DNA of 64,000 nt from Adiantum capillus-veneris (Eukaryota > Streptophyta > Polypodiopsida > Polypodiales > Pteridaceae). The stretch is taken from NCBI GenBank assembly GCA_014529385.2, contig CM043963.1, positions 4,871,501-4,935,500 on the forward strand. Direction: 5' to 3'. This document shows positions 10,812-21,339 of this stretch, piece after piece. Each line of letters begins with the position of its first letter. Position 1 is the first letter of the stretch. The notes under the pieces are model-generated. The model saw nothing but the letters and a program-made list of their open reading frames with translations, searched no databases and was not told the DNA's origin. Both the position numbers and the translations under genes were made by a program.

Positions 10812-13125
10812 TGTCGGGGGATATGGGTTCGCTACGTGAGCCGGGCATGCACCGGGCCTCTGGCTGTGGGAGGTGTGAAAGAGAGAGAACAAGAACAACA
10901 GATGTAATTGAATATGGGAATCACCGTAATCATCAATTAATTTATTAACATTTGAGTACAACTTAGTCCTTAGCCAAGGCGGGCTGTTAACAACACCGTA
11001 ACTTGGATCATCTGCTAACTAGGAGTTTAGGATCCCGCTTTACAGGATTAACCGGGCCGTTAACGACACCGGACTTAAAAGAATGTTAAATCAATCTCTA
11101 GCTGATGACGATGATGGTAATTATCTCTTGTCGCTTTGTCTGCTTCAAGTTCCATTAGATTCTGCAAGCTTCAATTCAATTCACTGCCTCAATCATCAAG
11201 CTTCAATAGTTATTAATTATCCTGCTCTTTATGCTCTTCACATTAACTTCCTCATGGTCTGCACTTTAACTCCCTCCTATTCTTCAATTGCTATCTAAAG
11301 CTTCATCCCTTGCTTCTCCGAGTGCCTTCCTTAGCCTGCTCTTATGGTTCTTCTATTGCTTCCCTTCCTTAACTTGCCCCTTGGTTCGATGGAGTTTCGG
11401 AGAGAAAGCTTTTGATTCTTGCCTCTTGCTTAGCTTCGATGGCGATCGAGAGAGAGAGAGAAAGAAGCTTTGCCTTTCTTCAAGCTTGGATTGCCGATCA
11501 AGAGATAGATGCTTCGGCTTGGTTGGATTCGAGATCAAGAGCGAGAGCTTTGCCTTGGTTGAATTGGAAATCAAGAGCGAGAGCTTGTCTTCCTCGTTCA
11601 AGCTTCTTCCTCCTGTATCCTTCGACCAAGCTCTTCTCTCCTGTCTCCTTTGGCTTGCAACCCTCGTTGGCTTGCCTCGGATCGCTTCTCCTCTCTTGCC
11701 TCACGCTGGCTTTCCCCTCTCGTTGGCCTCCCCTCGTCGTTGGCTGCTCTCCTTGGCTTCGTTAACTTCCCCTCTTCTTCTCTCATGCAAAAAAAACCCT
11801 TATAAATAGCGTGCCCCTTTCTTAACAGTAGCGCCGCCGCTACTGACGTGGCACATGAACGACCCCGATGACATGGCAGTCGGCAAGTCGAGCAGCGCGA
11901 AAATCGTCAGAACTAGCTCCGAATCTGAGCACCCTGCTGTGCTTGTCACATCTCGCTTCATGCTCGGCATCATCCGATGCCTCTACTGGCCGGCGCGAGC
12001 CTTCCTTCCCCTGCGCGCTGCCTGTTTTCAGCTTCCACGCCATCGCCTTTTTATTTCCTTGGCTTCACACTTTAAAAAAATACCCTTTGAGGGTTTTGGG
12101 CAACCATGCCTTTGGGCGGATGCCTTTGGGCGGGCGGCTTTTGCTTTAGCTTGGGTGGGTGGCCCTTAAAGGGCACCCCATTTAGCATACATATCGACTA
12201 AGGCATTGCCAAGCACAGCCCAACATCCGCCAACAATCTCATCATGGAATCTCTCACCTTGAGGTAAATCCTGCATCGAATGCATTCCAAGAGACCGCAT
12301 TCCAAACACGAAGCTTTGCTAAATTTTCGGCACCACATTCGACATGCATAGCAGCCTAGGCTTTGCCAGTTTTCTTCATCGGCGGCCATAGTCACATTTG
12401 GCATAAATATCGGTTAAAGCATTGCGTCCTTGACATCATTTTCCACATCTAGGGATTAGCAATATCACCTTGAATTCTACTGCCCACTCTAGTGTGTTGA
12501 ATGGCACCGTGGCTTCCAAGATGCAACTGTATGTGTCCATCAAAGCTAGGCATATGATAAAAATGCTCCCGCATATCAAAACCCGAATAAAGCTCAAAAA
12601 TTCCCGAATAGCATTCCGATCGAGCGAACCGAACTAGTACGAAGCCGGCCCCCGACGAATCTTTAACGGCTAATATCTTGATGACCTGGACTCCGATCAC
12701 TGATCTGAAAAGACCGACGTGCTCCACAAAGTGAGCACTTGAAGCCCGTGTATTCATTTCAATTATGTCACATCAGCTGAAGTTGCCCAATCCGGTACGG
12801 ATCTGCAATCGACTTAAACTTCAAAGTGCCATAACTTCTTCACAGTGGCTGTAATCGACGAGCCGTAAAGACAGGCCGGTAGAGCTCATCAAGCACTTCA
12901 GTTCTAGATCATAATATTCTATCTATGATCACTTTAAGTATAGTCCATTTTTGGCATCATTAAGGCATCAATTGGCCCTTTAAAGATGCATCTGGCATAC
13001 ATTAATCATGAGACTTGGCCTGTTAACAAGCCCTCATCACTGACCATTCATCAAGTAGGCTTCAAAGAAGCTTAGCTTGCATTTCTCTGCTCTTTTTCTT
13101 ATCATCGAAGCGGAGCTGCACGACA
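10812..13125 (-). repeat. LTR (5' LTR in element orientation)
   Basis: About 2314 bp, TGTCGGGGGATATGGG to GCACGACA. Partner of 5926-8237, with only scattered substitutions and two or so small indels (for example an extra GA pair near 11450). Confidence 0.9.
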
Positions 13126-14040
13126 ACGTGAGCATCTCACACTAATGATTTGGTTGCATTTGGGTCAACATGGCTACAAGATTTGACATGTTACAGTGTC
13201 AGAGAAATTACACACTCCTCTTGGAGTCGAGCCAAGAGTGAAGCACATGGATTGCATGTTTCCAGAGTATTGAGGAGGCATGTTTAGTGTCAATGTGGTT
13301 GGATGCTCAGAACACTCAGATGTTGGTCAAAGAGAGATAGATAGAGTGCGTTTCAAAGGGTCTTAAGTGAGGTTGCATCATCCTATACGGAGAGCCAGCC
13401 TTGGTAAGTGGGTTTGGATCCTGTATACCCATGGAGTGACACACAACAATAATCTAGCTGTGTTTGGGTCTCCTTGGCTATAAGGTTAGATGGCAACAAA
13501 AAACGCAACGAATTTCATAGAAAATGCACATTCCTCTCATAGTCGAGTGAGGAGTGGTTTTGTTGGCAAACAAAACACATATTTCCAGAGTGTTGAGGAG
13601 GCATGTTTAGTGTCGAGGTGTTTGAATGCTCGAAACACTCAGATGTTGTTCAAAGAGGGATAGATGTAGTGCATTTCAGGAAGAGTTGAATGAAGTTGCA
13701 TTGGCCCATACGAAGAATCAGTCTTGGCAAGTGGATTTGGATCCCATATATACACGGTGTGAGCATCACACACCAATGATCTGGCTGCATTTGAGTCGAC
13801 ATGGCTACACGATTTGACATGTTACAATTTTAAAGAAATTACACACTCCTCTCAAAGTCAAGTCAGGAGTGATTCCCTTGGCGAACGAAGCACATGGATT
13901 GCATGTTTCTAGAGTATCGAGGAGGCATGTTTAGTGTCAAGGTGGTCGGACGATCGAAACACTGAGATGTTGGTCAAAGAGAGACACATGGAGTGCGTTT
14001 CAAAGGGAGTTGAGTGAGGCTACATTGGCTGGATAAAAAT
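13126..14040. repeat. Degenerate tandem array (right half)
   Basis: Resumes the array of 4690-5925 with units of about 310-320 bp. The shared blocks (CACACACCAATGATCTGGCTGC, GGAGGCATGTTTAGTGTCAAG, CTCAGATGTTG, GTGCGTTTC) occur at about 13140-13400, 13440-13690 and 13760-14030. It ends near 14035. Confidence 0.85.
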
Positions 14041-14087
14041 AAAAAATCTCTCTTTAAAAAGTTTTCTCCAATCATTCCAATCACTTC

Positions 14088-14400
14088 ATGGGTGAGGTTT
14101 TTTTTAAAAATATGGCATCCATGAAATATTTGAAAAAGGCTCTCTTTGAAGCTCGCTCAAAAAGCTCACTCGATATCAATCCCCCAGAAAATACGGCATA
14201 TTCAACCTACCCTAAGAGCAAGAACATAAGAAGTAGTGGAGGTAATGGTAGGCATGATAACAAAAGTGAGTAACTGTGGACATATTGGCAAAATTCATAC
14301 AAGGGATGATGATGGCAAAACACATAGTAGTGGCAAGGTGGTAGAACAACGTAAGGAAGATTTAGGAGTCGATCCATCCAAGATTAAGCATACGGCCAAT
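14088..14400 (+). pseudogene. Possible retrotransposon gag remnant
   Basis: Two overlapping plus-strand frames (14088-14273 and 14236-14511) together give a basic stretch (YPKSKNIRSSGGNGRHDNKS) followed by NCGHIGKIH and then GDDGK-like text. This resembles the basic region and zinc knuckle of a copia-type Gag, but the full C-x2-C-x4-H-x4-C set is not present. Low confidence; it could be chance. Confidence 0.25.
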
Positions 14401-14724
14401 ATCAAAATGTACACTTATATTTCGTATTTCAATTTCCTTTGTGTGATCTCAAAAGTACTTAGATTCCATCATGTATACATCAAAGTAATAAATTTACATC
14501 ATTTTTATTGAAAAGATTGTAAATGAAACAACTATAGTTCTTCCTTGTGAAACTGCAATATTTTTACAATAAGAAAGTCCCTCCAATACTAGAGCAGAAT
14601 CATAAGTCCCCCTTCAACACTGGAGGGGATAAACGTAGCGGAATAAGGGCACGTTCTCTACAATATTATTATAAATGTGGAGAATGGGAACAAGCATTGC
14701 AATGCACAAAATGCATCTCTTGTT

Positions 14725-15700
14725 GGAATTAGGGTTGCAAGGATGCACACACAACTTTGAGAAGATAAAGAATCTGAAGGCACACAATAGAGAGTGTATT
14801 GCTTAGTGTGAAAATACAAAGATAAGTTAGCGTTAGAACGGTGGACGTATATATAATGCATAGGGAAAAAACCTCCTAGTACATAAGTAGTATAGAGTAG
14901 GTCAAGCTTCGGATGCTAGCATAGGGTAGGTTCATAGATACCTAGCAGACTCTTATTATAGACTTAGAATGGAGTCTTATGCTCATCTCATCCGGCATGA
15001 GCAACATGTCATATGCTCATCTTTCTAGCTTAAAGTAAAAACACACTAAAAGATAAAAAGGAAAGAAAAACTATGTACAAATACTCTATTTACATAGAGT
15101 AGATAGAACTTATAGCTCTCTTTCTAACATCCAAGCACATTTTGGCTTGGAAATTCCTAACTCTTGACTCTTATGCAAAGAGCTTTTATTTTCTTCCTTG
15201 ACAACTTGTCTTTATTGCAGAGAGTCTCACCTTGGAGTAAAGCTTTAAAACTTTTAGCACTTTGGTTGACTGTTTTTGTGGTAGGAGTCTAGCTCCATGG
15301 TGCCATAATTGTCTTTAATCTTAGCATTGATGGACCTGGAGAAGTCTTCAACGTTATCATTTGTATGGAGCCGCTTCTTATGTACCCAACTTTGATTGTG
15401 TAGGCCACCATCACATGGGTGATGTGGCCCTTATTCTAGTTGCTATTTTTTTCTTTATAGATCCTTTGGTCCTTTAGAATTGAGATCTCCTTTTAGCTTG
15501 AACATTATTTTGTTTTCTAGGTTAATTGGCAACTGAACTTTCCCATTACTTGTATAGTGGCATTGTTCAATGAAGAGATCCTTGGGTAATTATTTTTTCT
15601 TTATAGATCCTTTTGTTCTTTAGAAGTGAAATCTCCTTTTAGCTTGGAACTTTTATTTCAATTAAGTTTAGGTTAACTCGCAACTCTCCCATTACAATCC
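14725..15700 (-). repeat. LTR-like dispersed repeat related to the LTR at 32987
   Basis: Starts TGTTGGAATTAGGGTTGCAA, identical over these 20 bases to the start of the LTR of element M at 32987, and stays similar for about 130 bases (shared GAGAAGATAAAG, AAGGCACACAA, AGAGAGT blocks) before diverging. A minus-strand gypsy pol relic follows at about 16.2-17.4 kb, so this is plausibly its 3' LTR. Inside lies a local duplication: the block TCTTTATAGATCCTTT...GATCTCCTTTTAGCTTG at about 15450-15505 recurs at about 15598-15645. Confidence 0.5.
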
Positions 15701-16229
15701 ACCTTAGTGTTGGTTTCTTGGAAGAATGATGGTGGGACTTGAGAGAAATTTGGTACTCTTACTTGAAAATGTAGGCTTGTTTTAATTTTGCCCATATTAT
15801 TTTGATATTATGGAAAATTTGGACTCTCAAAGGGGATCTATAAGCATGCTTATTATCTGTGACTTCTCCAAAATGGGCACACAATGAACTTTTTACATAT
15901 AAACACAATAATTGTTGAACATGTTTGAATTAGAATGTACACTTTGAGATCTTTCCGTTGATATATAGCATGCCACGAGATTCCTTATACTCTAAAAAAT
16001 TCCATTTCTTGATGATGTAACAACTCTGTCTTATAAATGAAATATTCTTTGAGATCTCAAAATTACCATTTTAGTGGAGACTATACCTAAGATAGACCCT
16101 TCGCCTGCTAAATATAGGCTCCCTTGTATCACATGTGTGTCCTGGCCCTTGGCCTTGGCCCGTCTTACTCTAGGTTCGATATTACTCCCTAGAAGCATCT
16201 TTTTCCTCGAAAACAAAAGTGATGATCTT

Positions 16230-17450
16230 ATAAGAACACTAAAGTTTCCTTAGTGGCATCCTTCACAGATCTTGTTGTTAATTTTATCAAAACACGGTTC
16301 AATAGGAGGTTCAATGAAATCAAGAAGAACGTTTTGATTTTCCACAATGTTGTCCCTTTGCAACCGTCTTATGTAACCAACCTATATCCAACATAGTGTG
16401 TAAACTCTACTTATAACTCACTAGAGTATGCTACACGAGTTACTACACCTAAGAGGTGTCTATAAGAAAACCTCTTCTCAGTTTTTATGAAAGTAACAAG
16501 GTGATATAACTCATCAACAAAGATGAACTCCTTGACTTGTTATCATTTATCATCAGTAAACAACCCTACCATAACTGATGATCGAGTTTGAGAACCTGAT
16601 CTAAACATGAAGGGACTAAACTTAGTCACAACATGCTTTGCCTCATGGTAAGCAAACTCCAACTATAGAGATAACCTTTCCAATTAGATTGCTTTGTGTT
16701 AATGTACGCACTTAGCATATGCTTTAGTACAAGATAAACACTTGTAATCTACCTATCCGTATCTAGATGATTGGAAGCAACAAGGTGTGTTTCACAACTA
16801 TTTACAGGCAATCCTCCAAAATGATTGGTAAATTGGGATCTCAATTCCTTGCAACATTGCTAAGTAATCAAAAATGCTATGAGAAACTAACTTGTTTAAC
16901 TTTAGAGAGTTGAAAAGTGGATTGAATACAATGTACAAAGTTTAGTCAACTTATCTGCAAGCACCCACATCGAGCCATGACCTTTGATGGTGATTGGTAA
17001 ACCCACAATTAATCTCGTAGAAATAATGCACATAATGTGTGAAATTCTTTAGAAGCTATCAATTTCATGAATTTTCATGCCGCTTCAATTCAACCTTTGC
17101 TAAACACTATGGCCCATAACACCTAGTGTGCACGCATTTTGCAAAAACAGATATGAATCTACATTTCTATGACCATACTTGCCAATTCTTATGGCTAATG
17201 TTATGCTCACATCCCATAAGGAAAGAACTAAAAACTTTTCTCTACAATTACATGAGATCCGTGCTAACATAATAGAATGTGAAAATTAATCACATCTAGG
17301 TACCAAAAATACATGTTCATGAACAAAACATAGCTTTGCTACATGTGTAAACAACCGTCTGTTAAAGTTGTCTAACAATACTTGTAACCTCAACAAGTCT
17401 TATTAAGTATCCGTCAATTTCTGGCCATTGAAATTGTTCTTGATATGAAA
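16230..17450 (-). pseudogene. Ty3/gypsy integrase and pol C-terminus relic
   Basis: Read on the minus strand with frame changes, the sequence gives in order VGLPITIKGHGSMWVLADKLTKLC (integrase core), SNHLDTDR and HMLSAYINTKQSNWKGYL (the region normally DHPQTDGQTE...LED.LR), EAKH.VTKFSPFMF.SGSQTRSSV, and IRRLQRDNIVENQNVLLDFIEPP (end of pol). The last phrase closely matches VLVDFIEPPTLP of the chromovirus at 42.5 kb, so it is from a similar element. Many stops and indels; clearly dead. A reverse transcriptase was not found beside it. Confidence 0.7.
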
Positions 17451-17948
17451 TGCTCAAGTTGGTCCAATAAACAGATTTGAGCAGCAACTAGGGACTTGTC
17501 GTGACACATAATTAAAATAACAAACGCCAGAGACTCATATTCTCCACATGTGGAATATGTCTCATATAAGGATGTACAAAAAACAAAACATACTTCAAGT
17601 ACGATATGTAATTGTGTGTGGAGGTAGCTACAAATACTCAAAGACATGAGTGAGAGGGACCTGCATGAACTTTACTTCACACTGGCTAAACCGTACTCCA
17701 TGGGTTCCTAGACCAAGTTGTATTCCTTGTGACAACATGTGTCAAACAAAAATCTACTATGTAGGTCTTCAATTGTAGGGTACATAAATGTATCTGGTAC
17801 ACTATTGTCCCAAAATTCTATGCTCCTACATGACCTTGTAATGTGTCTAGAGAGTGAAATGGATGATAGCATTCTAGTATATACATCCTACTTGGAAAAC
17901 TCAATCAAAGCATGTTCAAAAATGATATAAATTATATTATATGCTTAC

Positions 17949-18494
17949 CTAAAGGTTGAAAATAGCGTCCACCAACCTAGAGTCAAGTGCATTATCCAAA
18001 CCTGAAAGGTACAAAGTGGAAAGTGAATTACCAAAAATCCAGTCCCAAGACTTGTTTGTGCATACATTTTTCATGTTGCATACATCCCGGCTCAAGGTAT
18101 CAAATATGTCCTCTTTCAATACATGATCATGCTCTATTTTTCTCATGCACTCCTTCAAAGCATTCAGGTCCACAAGAGAGCGTTTACATTCATTGACTTC
18201 CTCTTCAAGTTGCATCAAATGTGTTGTTTGCATCTCAAGTGTCCTCTTGAGATTCTCATTCTCAACTACAAGAATCCTTAGCGCGCCATTCTCCATTGCA
18301 AGTGCTCGTACTTCTTCACCTTGTTTATTTACGGTCTCTTGCAATGATACCGAGTATGCCATTATCATGGTTTTTGATGTCGTTAGTTGAGTGGTTGTGT
18401 TGCTATCTCCACATTTAAGAGATTTTGGATCATTTTCTACAATGGATGTGGACCTTGTTGAAGAAGAAGAACCCTTGCGAGTGCCAAAAGACAT
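17949..18494 (-). CDS. Coiled-coil ORF of unknown function
   Basis: Uninterrupted minus-strand frame of 181 residues starting MSFGTRKGSSSSTRSTSIVE. The N-terminus is Ser/Thr-rich. From about residue 45 to 125 the heptad-like pattern (VNKQGEEVRALAMENGALRI, then ENENLKRTLEMQ and EEVNECKRSLVDL) predicts a coiled coil. The C-terminus reads LDNALDSRLVDAIFNL and the stop overlaps a possible splice donor (TTTAG|GTAAGC), so the frame may be the first exon of a longer gene. It abuts a LINE relic on the same strand. Could be a retroelement ORF1-like protein or a host fragment. No family recognised. Confidence 0.4.
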   Translation of the reverse strand: MSFGTRKGSSSSTRSTSIVENDPKSLKCGDSNTTTQLTTSKTMIMAYSVSLQETVNKQGEEVRALAMENGALRILVVENENLKRTLEMQTTHLMQLEEEVNECKRSLVDLNALKECMRKIEHDHVLKEDIFDTLSRDVCNMKNVCTNKSWDWIFGNSLSTLYLSGLDNALDSRLVDAIFNL

Positions 18495-19075
18495 TGTATG
18501 TAAAATAAGAGATGAGAGTCAACTTCTCCAAACCTATTCACTTCAAAAATGTTGTTGCAAAATTCCTTCCATAACTTTGATTTTTTTTTTTCAACATCAA
18601 TGCGTAGAGGGCATTGTGCTCTTTGAGATGCTCCCGCCCACAAATTCAACTCCGGTGTCGCCAATGTGTCAAAAAGGTACTTCTTGAGAATCCGACACTT
18701 GATGTTTCCCACATTACACATTCTCAAATCCATAGTATGCTTTCTTCGTGACTTCCAAATGATACATAGCATATTCATGCCACTTGTGATTGGCCAGAAC
18801 CTCAAGGCCAAGGTACTTAAAGCTCGTAACAACTTCAAGTGTCTCATTGTTGTACACAATGCATGGCGTCTCCCAATGGGTGGTTTTCACAAGCATAAGC
18901 TTTATTTTGGATTCATTCATGATTAGCCCACTATGCAAGCAAAATTTCTCAAGGACAAGCATAAGCTTTTGTACATCCTAAGACGTACCATATTGAAGTG
19001 CAACGTTGAACATATCACACATACATTCATGTGTTAAATCTCCAATCCATTTAATCATTTCCGGCTTGATACCTT
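18470..19075 (-). pseudogene. LINE-type reverse transcriptase fragment
   Basis: On the minus strand, in order: IKPEMIKWIGDLTHECMCDM (near 19060), LVLEKFCLHSGLIMNESKIK, LEVVTSFKYLGLEV with AYYGFENV, and KKYLFDTLATPELNLWAGAS. These are the C-terminal part of LINE ORF2: the 'FC..SGL..N..K' block after the catalytic motif, the 'FKYLG' block, and the '.L...P.L.YG.E.W' thumb region. The catalytic YADD/FADD motif region is missing or decayed. Frameshifts split it. The (GA)n tract at 19079-19144 lies inside it. Confidence 0.75.
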
Positions 19076-19076
19076 G

Positions 19077-19078
<2 letters not shown>

Positions 19079-19144
<66 letters not shown>
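19079..19144. repeat. (GA)n microsatellite
   Basis: About 33 uninterrupted GA units. Confidence 0.95.
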
Positions 19145-19146
<2 letters not shown>

Positions 19147-20600
19147 AACATTCCTCGCATTCTGTAGACATCTTCTATAGAGAGGTCCAGGCTTGTCTCT
19201 TGTTTTGCCTAGAAGAAGGTTATAGGTGGTGATTAATGATGGGCAATCTTTGCCGACTAGACAGGCTACAAATTGTTCTATGGGATTGTAATTTTTTGCT
19301 TACCATAATATATATGTTTTGTCTACTGATTGGGATAAATTGTGTATACAAATATTCTTGGTTCATAGCAAGATAGCTACACTTATGTCAAAAGAAAAGT
19401 TGCAGTCTATAAGGGATAGTATGATGGGATCCGATGAAAGAAGTATTTCATTGAGCCTTTTTGGGCCAAAGAGAAATACTATACGTTGTTGAAAGTGTAT
19501 TTTTTGGCTAATCCATACGGTAATTGTAATAGATCTCACAAAGTGGAAGCAATAGAAATTCACAACATGTGGATTATTCATCTAGGATATTTCTAGTATG
19601 TAAAATATATAGATATGAGAGAAGTGAAGAAAAGAGAATTTTCCCTTCGAAGCCCTATTCTTGTCTGTAGGCAGTAAGGATACTGTGGGGAGAGATGTAC
19701 TTGTAGCACGGAGAACCTAGAATTTTTAGAGAGAATGACTAAGAGTGAGAGAGATAGATATGGTTAGGGAAGGAGATGAAATTAGAGATATATGTTGGAG
19801 TATAGATAAAAAAGAAAACAACAAGAAACCAACAAAATATTAAAGTAAAACACATCTTACTTGACAAACTCTTTGGGAGTTATTCACCATTTTGATGGGG
19901 GGAGAAGAAGAGGGAATACTTCAAGCCTTGATTGATGCACCAAGTTCAAGACCTTCTTTGATTAGAGTTGATCTTCCAAGGATAGCTTAGTCTTCCTCTA
20001 TGAGCAAATGTAGGCTTAGGCTTATGTTTATGGCTAAGTACAATTAGGCATCAATTCTCTTACTCCCTCATGAATGATTTTCAAGAAAGAAGAGGTCCCC
20101 TTTTATAGGTGGAACCCTCAAGGGTTACACAAGAAAGAGAAGAGCTAGTGTGAACAGGAACTGCCAAAGTTTGAGATGAGTTGTCCCTGCATGATGTGGG
20201 CATACTAGGGTCCACCATTTTGATCACATCACCTCAACCATGGATCCAAATAAAAAAATAAAAATAGGAGTAGAAAATTTAGCTCATAAGCGACGACCCC
20301 TATTTTATATACTTTTTTTCAATTAAGAATGGAACCTTGTGTAAAAAATTCACCAAAATAGGATATCTTTTTGGTAGCAAAAGTTTTCTTGTGGTTCGCT
20401 TAGCTTAGACCTCCACTTGATTCCAATGGACACCTCGTGCAATATGAAAGCATGACATTGCTCCTTGACAAAGGTTTGTAAGCATCCTCTTAATAATGTA
20501 TTAAAATGTGTGCATCTTTGAAAATCATGCAAGCTATTGTCCCACTAGGATTTGATTTCTTGCTAGTAGCTATTAAAAAGAAATATATGAAAAATATATA
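19145..20600. other. Non-coding AT-rich stretch
   Basis: No frame with recognisable protein text. It contains purine-rich GAGAGAGA patches near 19620 and 19750 and ends in a short (TA)n run at about 20606-20624. Confidence 0.5.
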
Positions 20601-20632
20601 GAATATATATATATATATATATATTGAAAGGT

Positions 20633-21339
20633 ATCCTAGATATAGGATCTAGATAGGGTGTGAGATGATAATGAGATAGTAGAAAGAACCAATGCTTTTT
20701 GTCCCAAGTTAAAGAGGCGAAGCTGTTGACACTTTTTCCCATAGTACTCTTTAATGGTAAAGTAAGAATATGTTACCCTTGAGATAAATAATAGGATGAG
20801 ATAGAAATCTTATTATACTTAGATATACATATGGACATTATATGAAATATACTTATGTATCTAAAAAGTTACAAAATAGATCTTGTAGCATTCATTCCCA
20901 CTACGTGTCACAACACGACATCTTCCAACAAGTCATGGTTCTTGATGTTGTGAAGACTTTGGTTTCAATCTCTTGATGTTGTTGATCCTATCTAGATATA
21001 GGATCTAGATAGGGTGTGAGATGATAATGAGATAGTAGAAAGAACCAATGATTTTTGTCCCAAGTTAAAGAGGCGAAGCTATTGACACTTTTTCCCATAG
21101 TACTCTTTAATGGTAAAGTAAGAATATGTTACCCTTGAGATAAATAATAGGATGAGATAGAAAGCTTATTATACTTAGATATACATATGGACATTATATG
21201 AAATATACTTATGTATCTAAAAAGTTACAAAATAGATATTGTAGCATTCATTCCCACTACGTGTCACAACACGACATCTTCCAACAAGTCATGGTTCTTG
21301 ATGTTGTGAAGACTTTGGTTCCAATCTCTTGATGTTGTT
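20633..21339. repeat. 356-bp tandem duplication
   Basis: The block from TCCTAGATATAGGATCTAG (about 20633) to CTTGATGTTGTTGA (about 20985) is followed at once by a second copy ending near 21339. By eye only about five substitutions separate the copies, so the duplication is young compared with the surrounding relics. No coding potential seen. Confidence 0.9.

Larger units (their letters stand above)
5926..13125 (-). mobile_element. LTR retrotransposon, non-autonomous, minus orientation, inserted in the tandem array
   Basis: Two direct repeats of about 2.31 kb (5926-8237 and 10812-13125) begin TGTCG and end YGACA, the usual TG...CA form, and flank 2.57 kb of internal DNA. On the minus strand the internal DNA starts with a TGG-initiated primer-binding-like site against the right LTR and ends with a purine tract against the left LTR, which fixes the orientation. 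Target duplication is short and imperfect: GCGT at 5922-5925 against ACGT at 13126-13129. Flanking sequence rejoins into one array unit when the element is removed. Only ORFs of unknown function lie inside; no protease, reverse transcriptase, RNase H or integrase motif was found. The LTRs differ at only scattered positions, so insertion is fairly recent. Confidence 0.9.

Noticed and set aside
15421-15720. Repeated TTTTTCTTTATAGATCC block as a polypyrimidine tract of an LTR element
   Set aside because: No clear LTR boundary or purine tract could be placed, so it is listed only as a local duplication within the LTR-like repeat.
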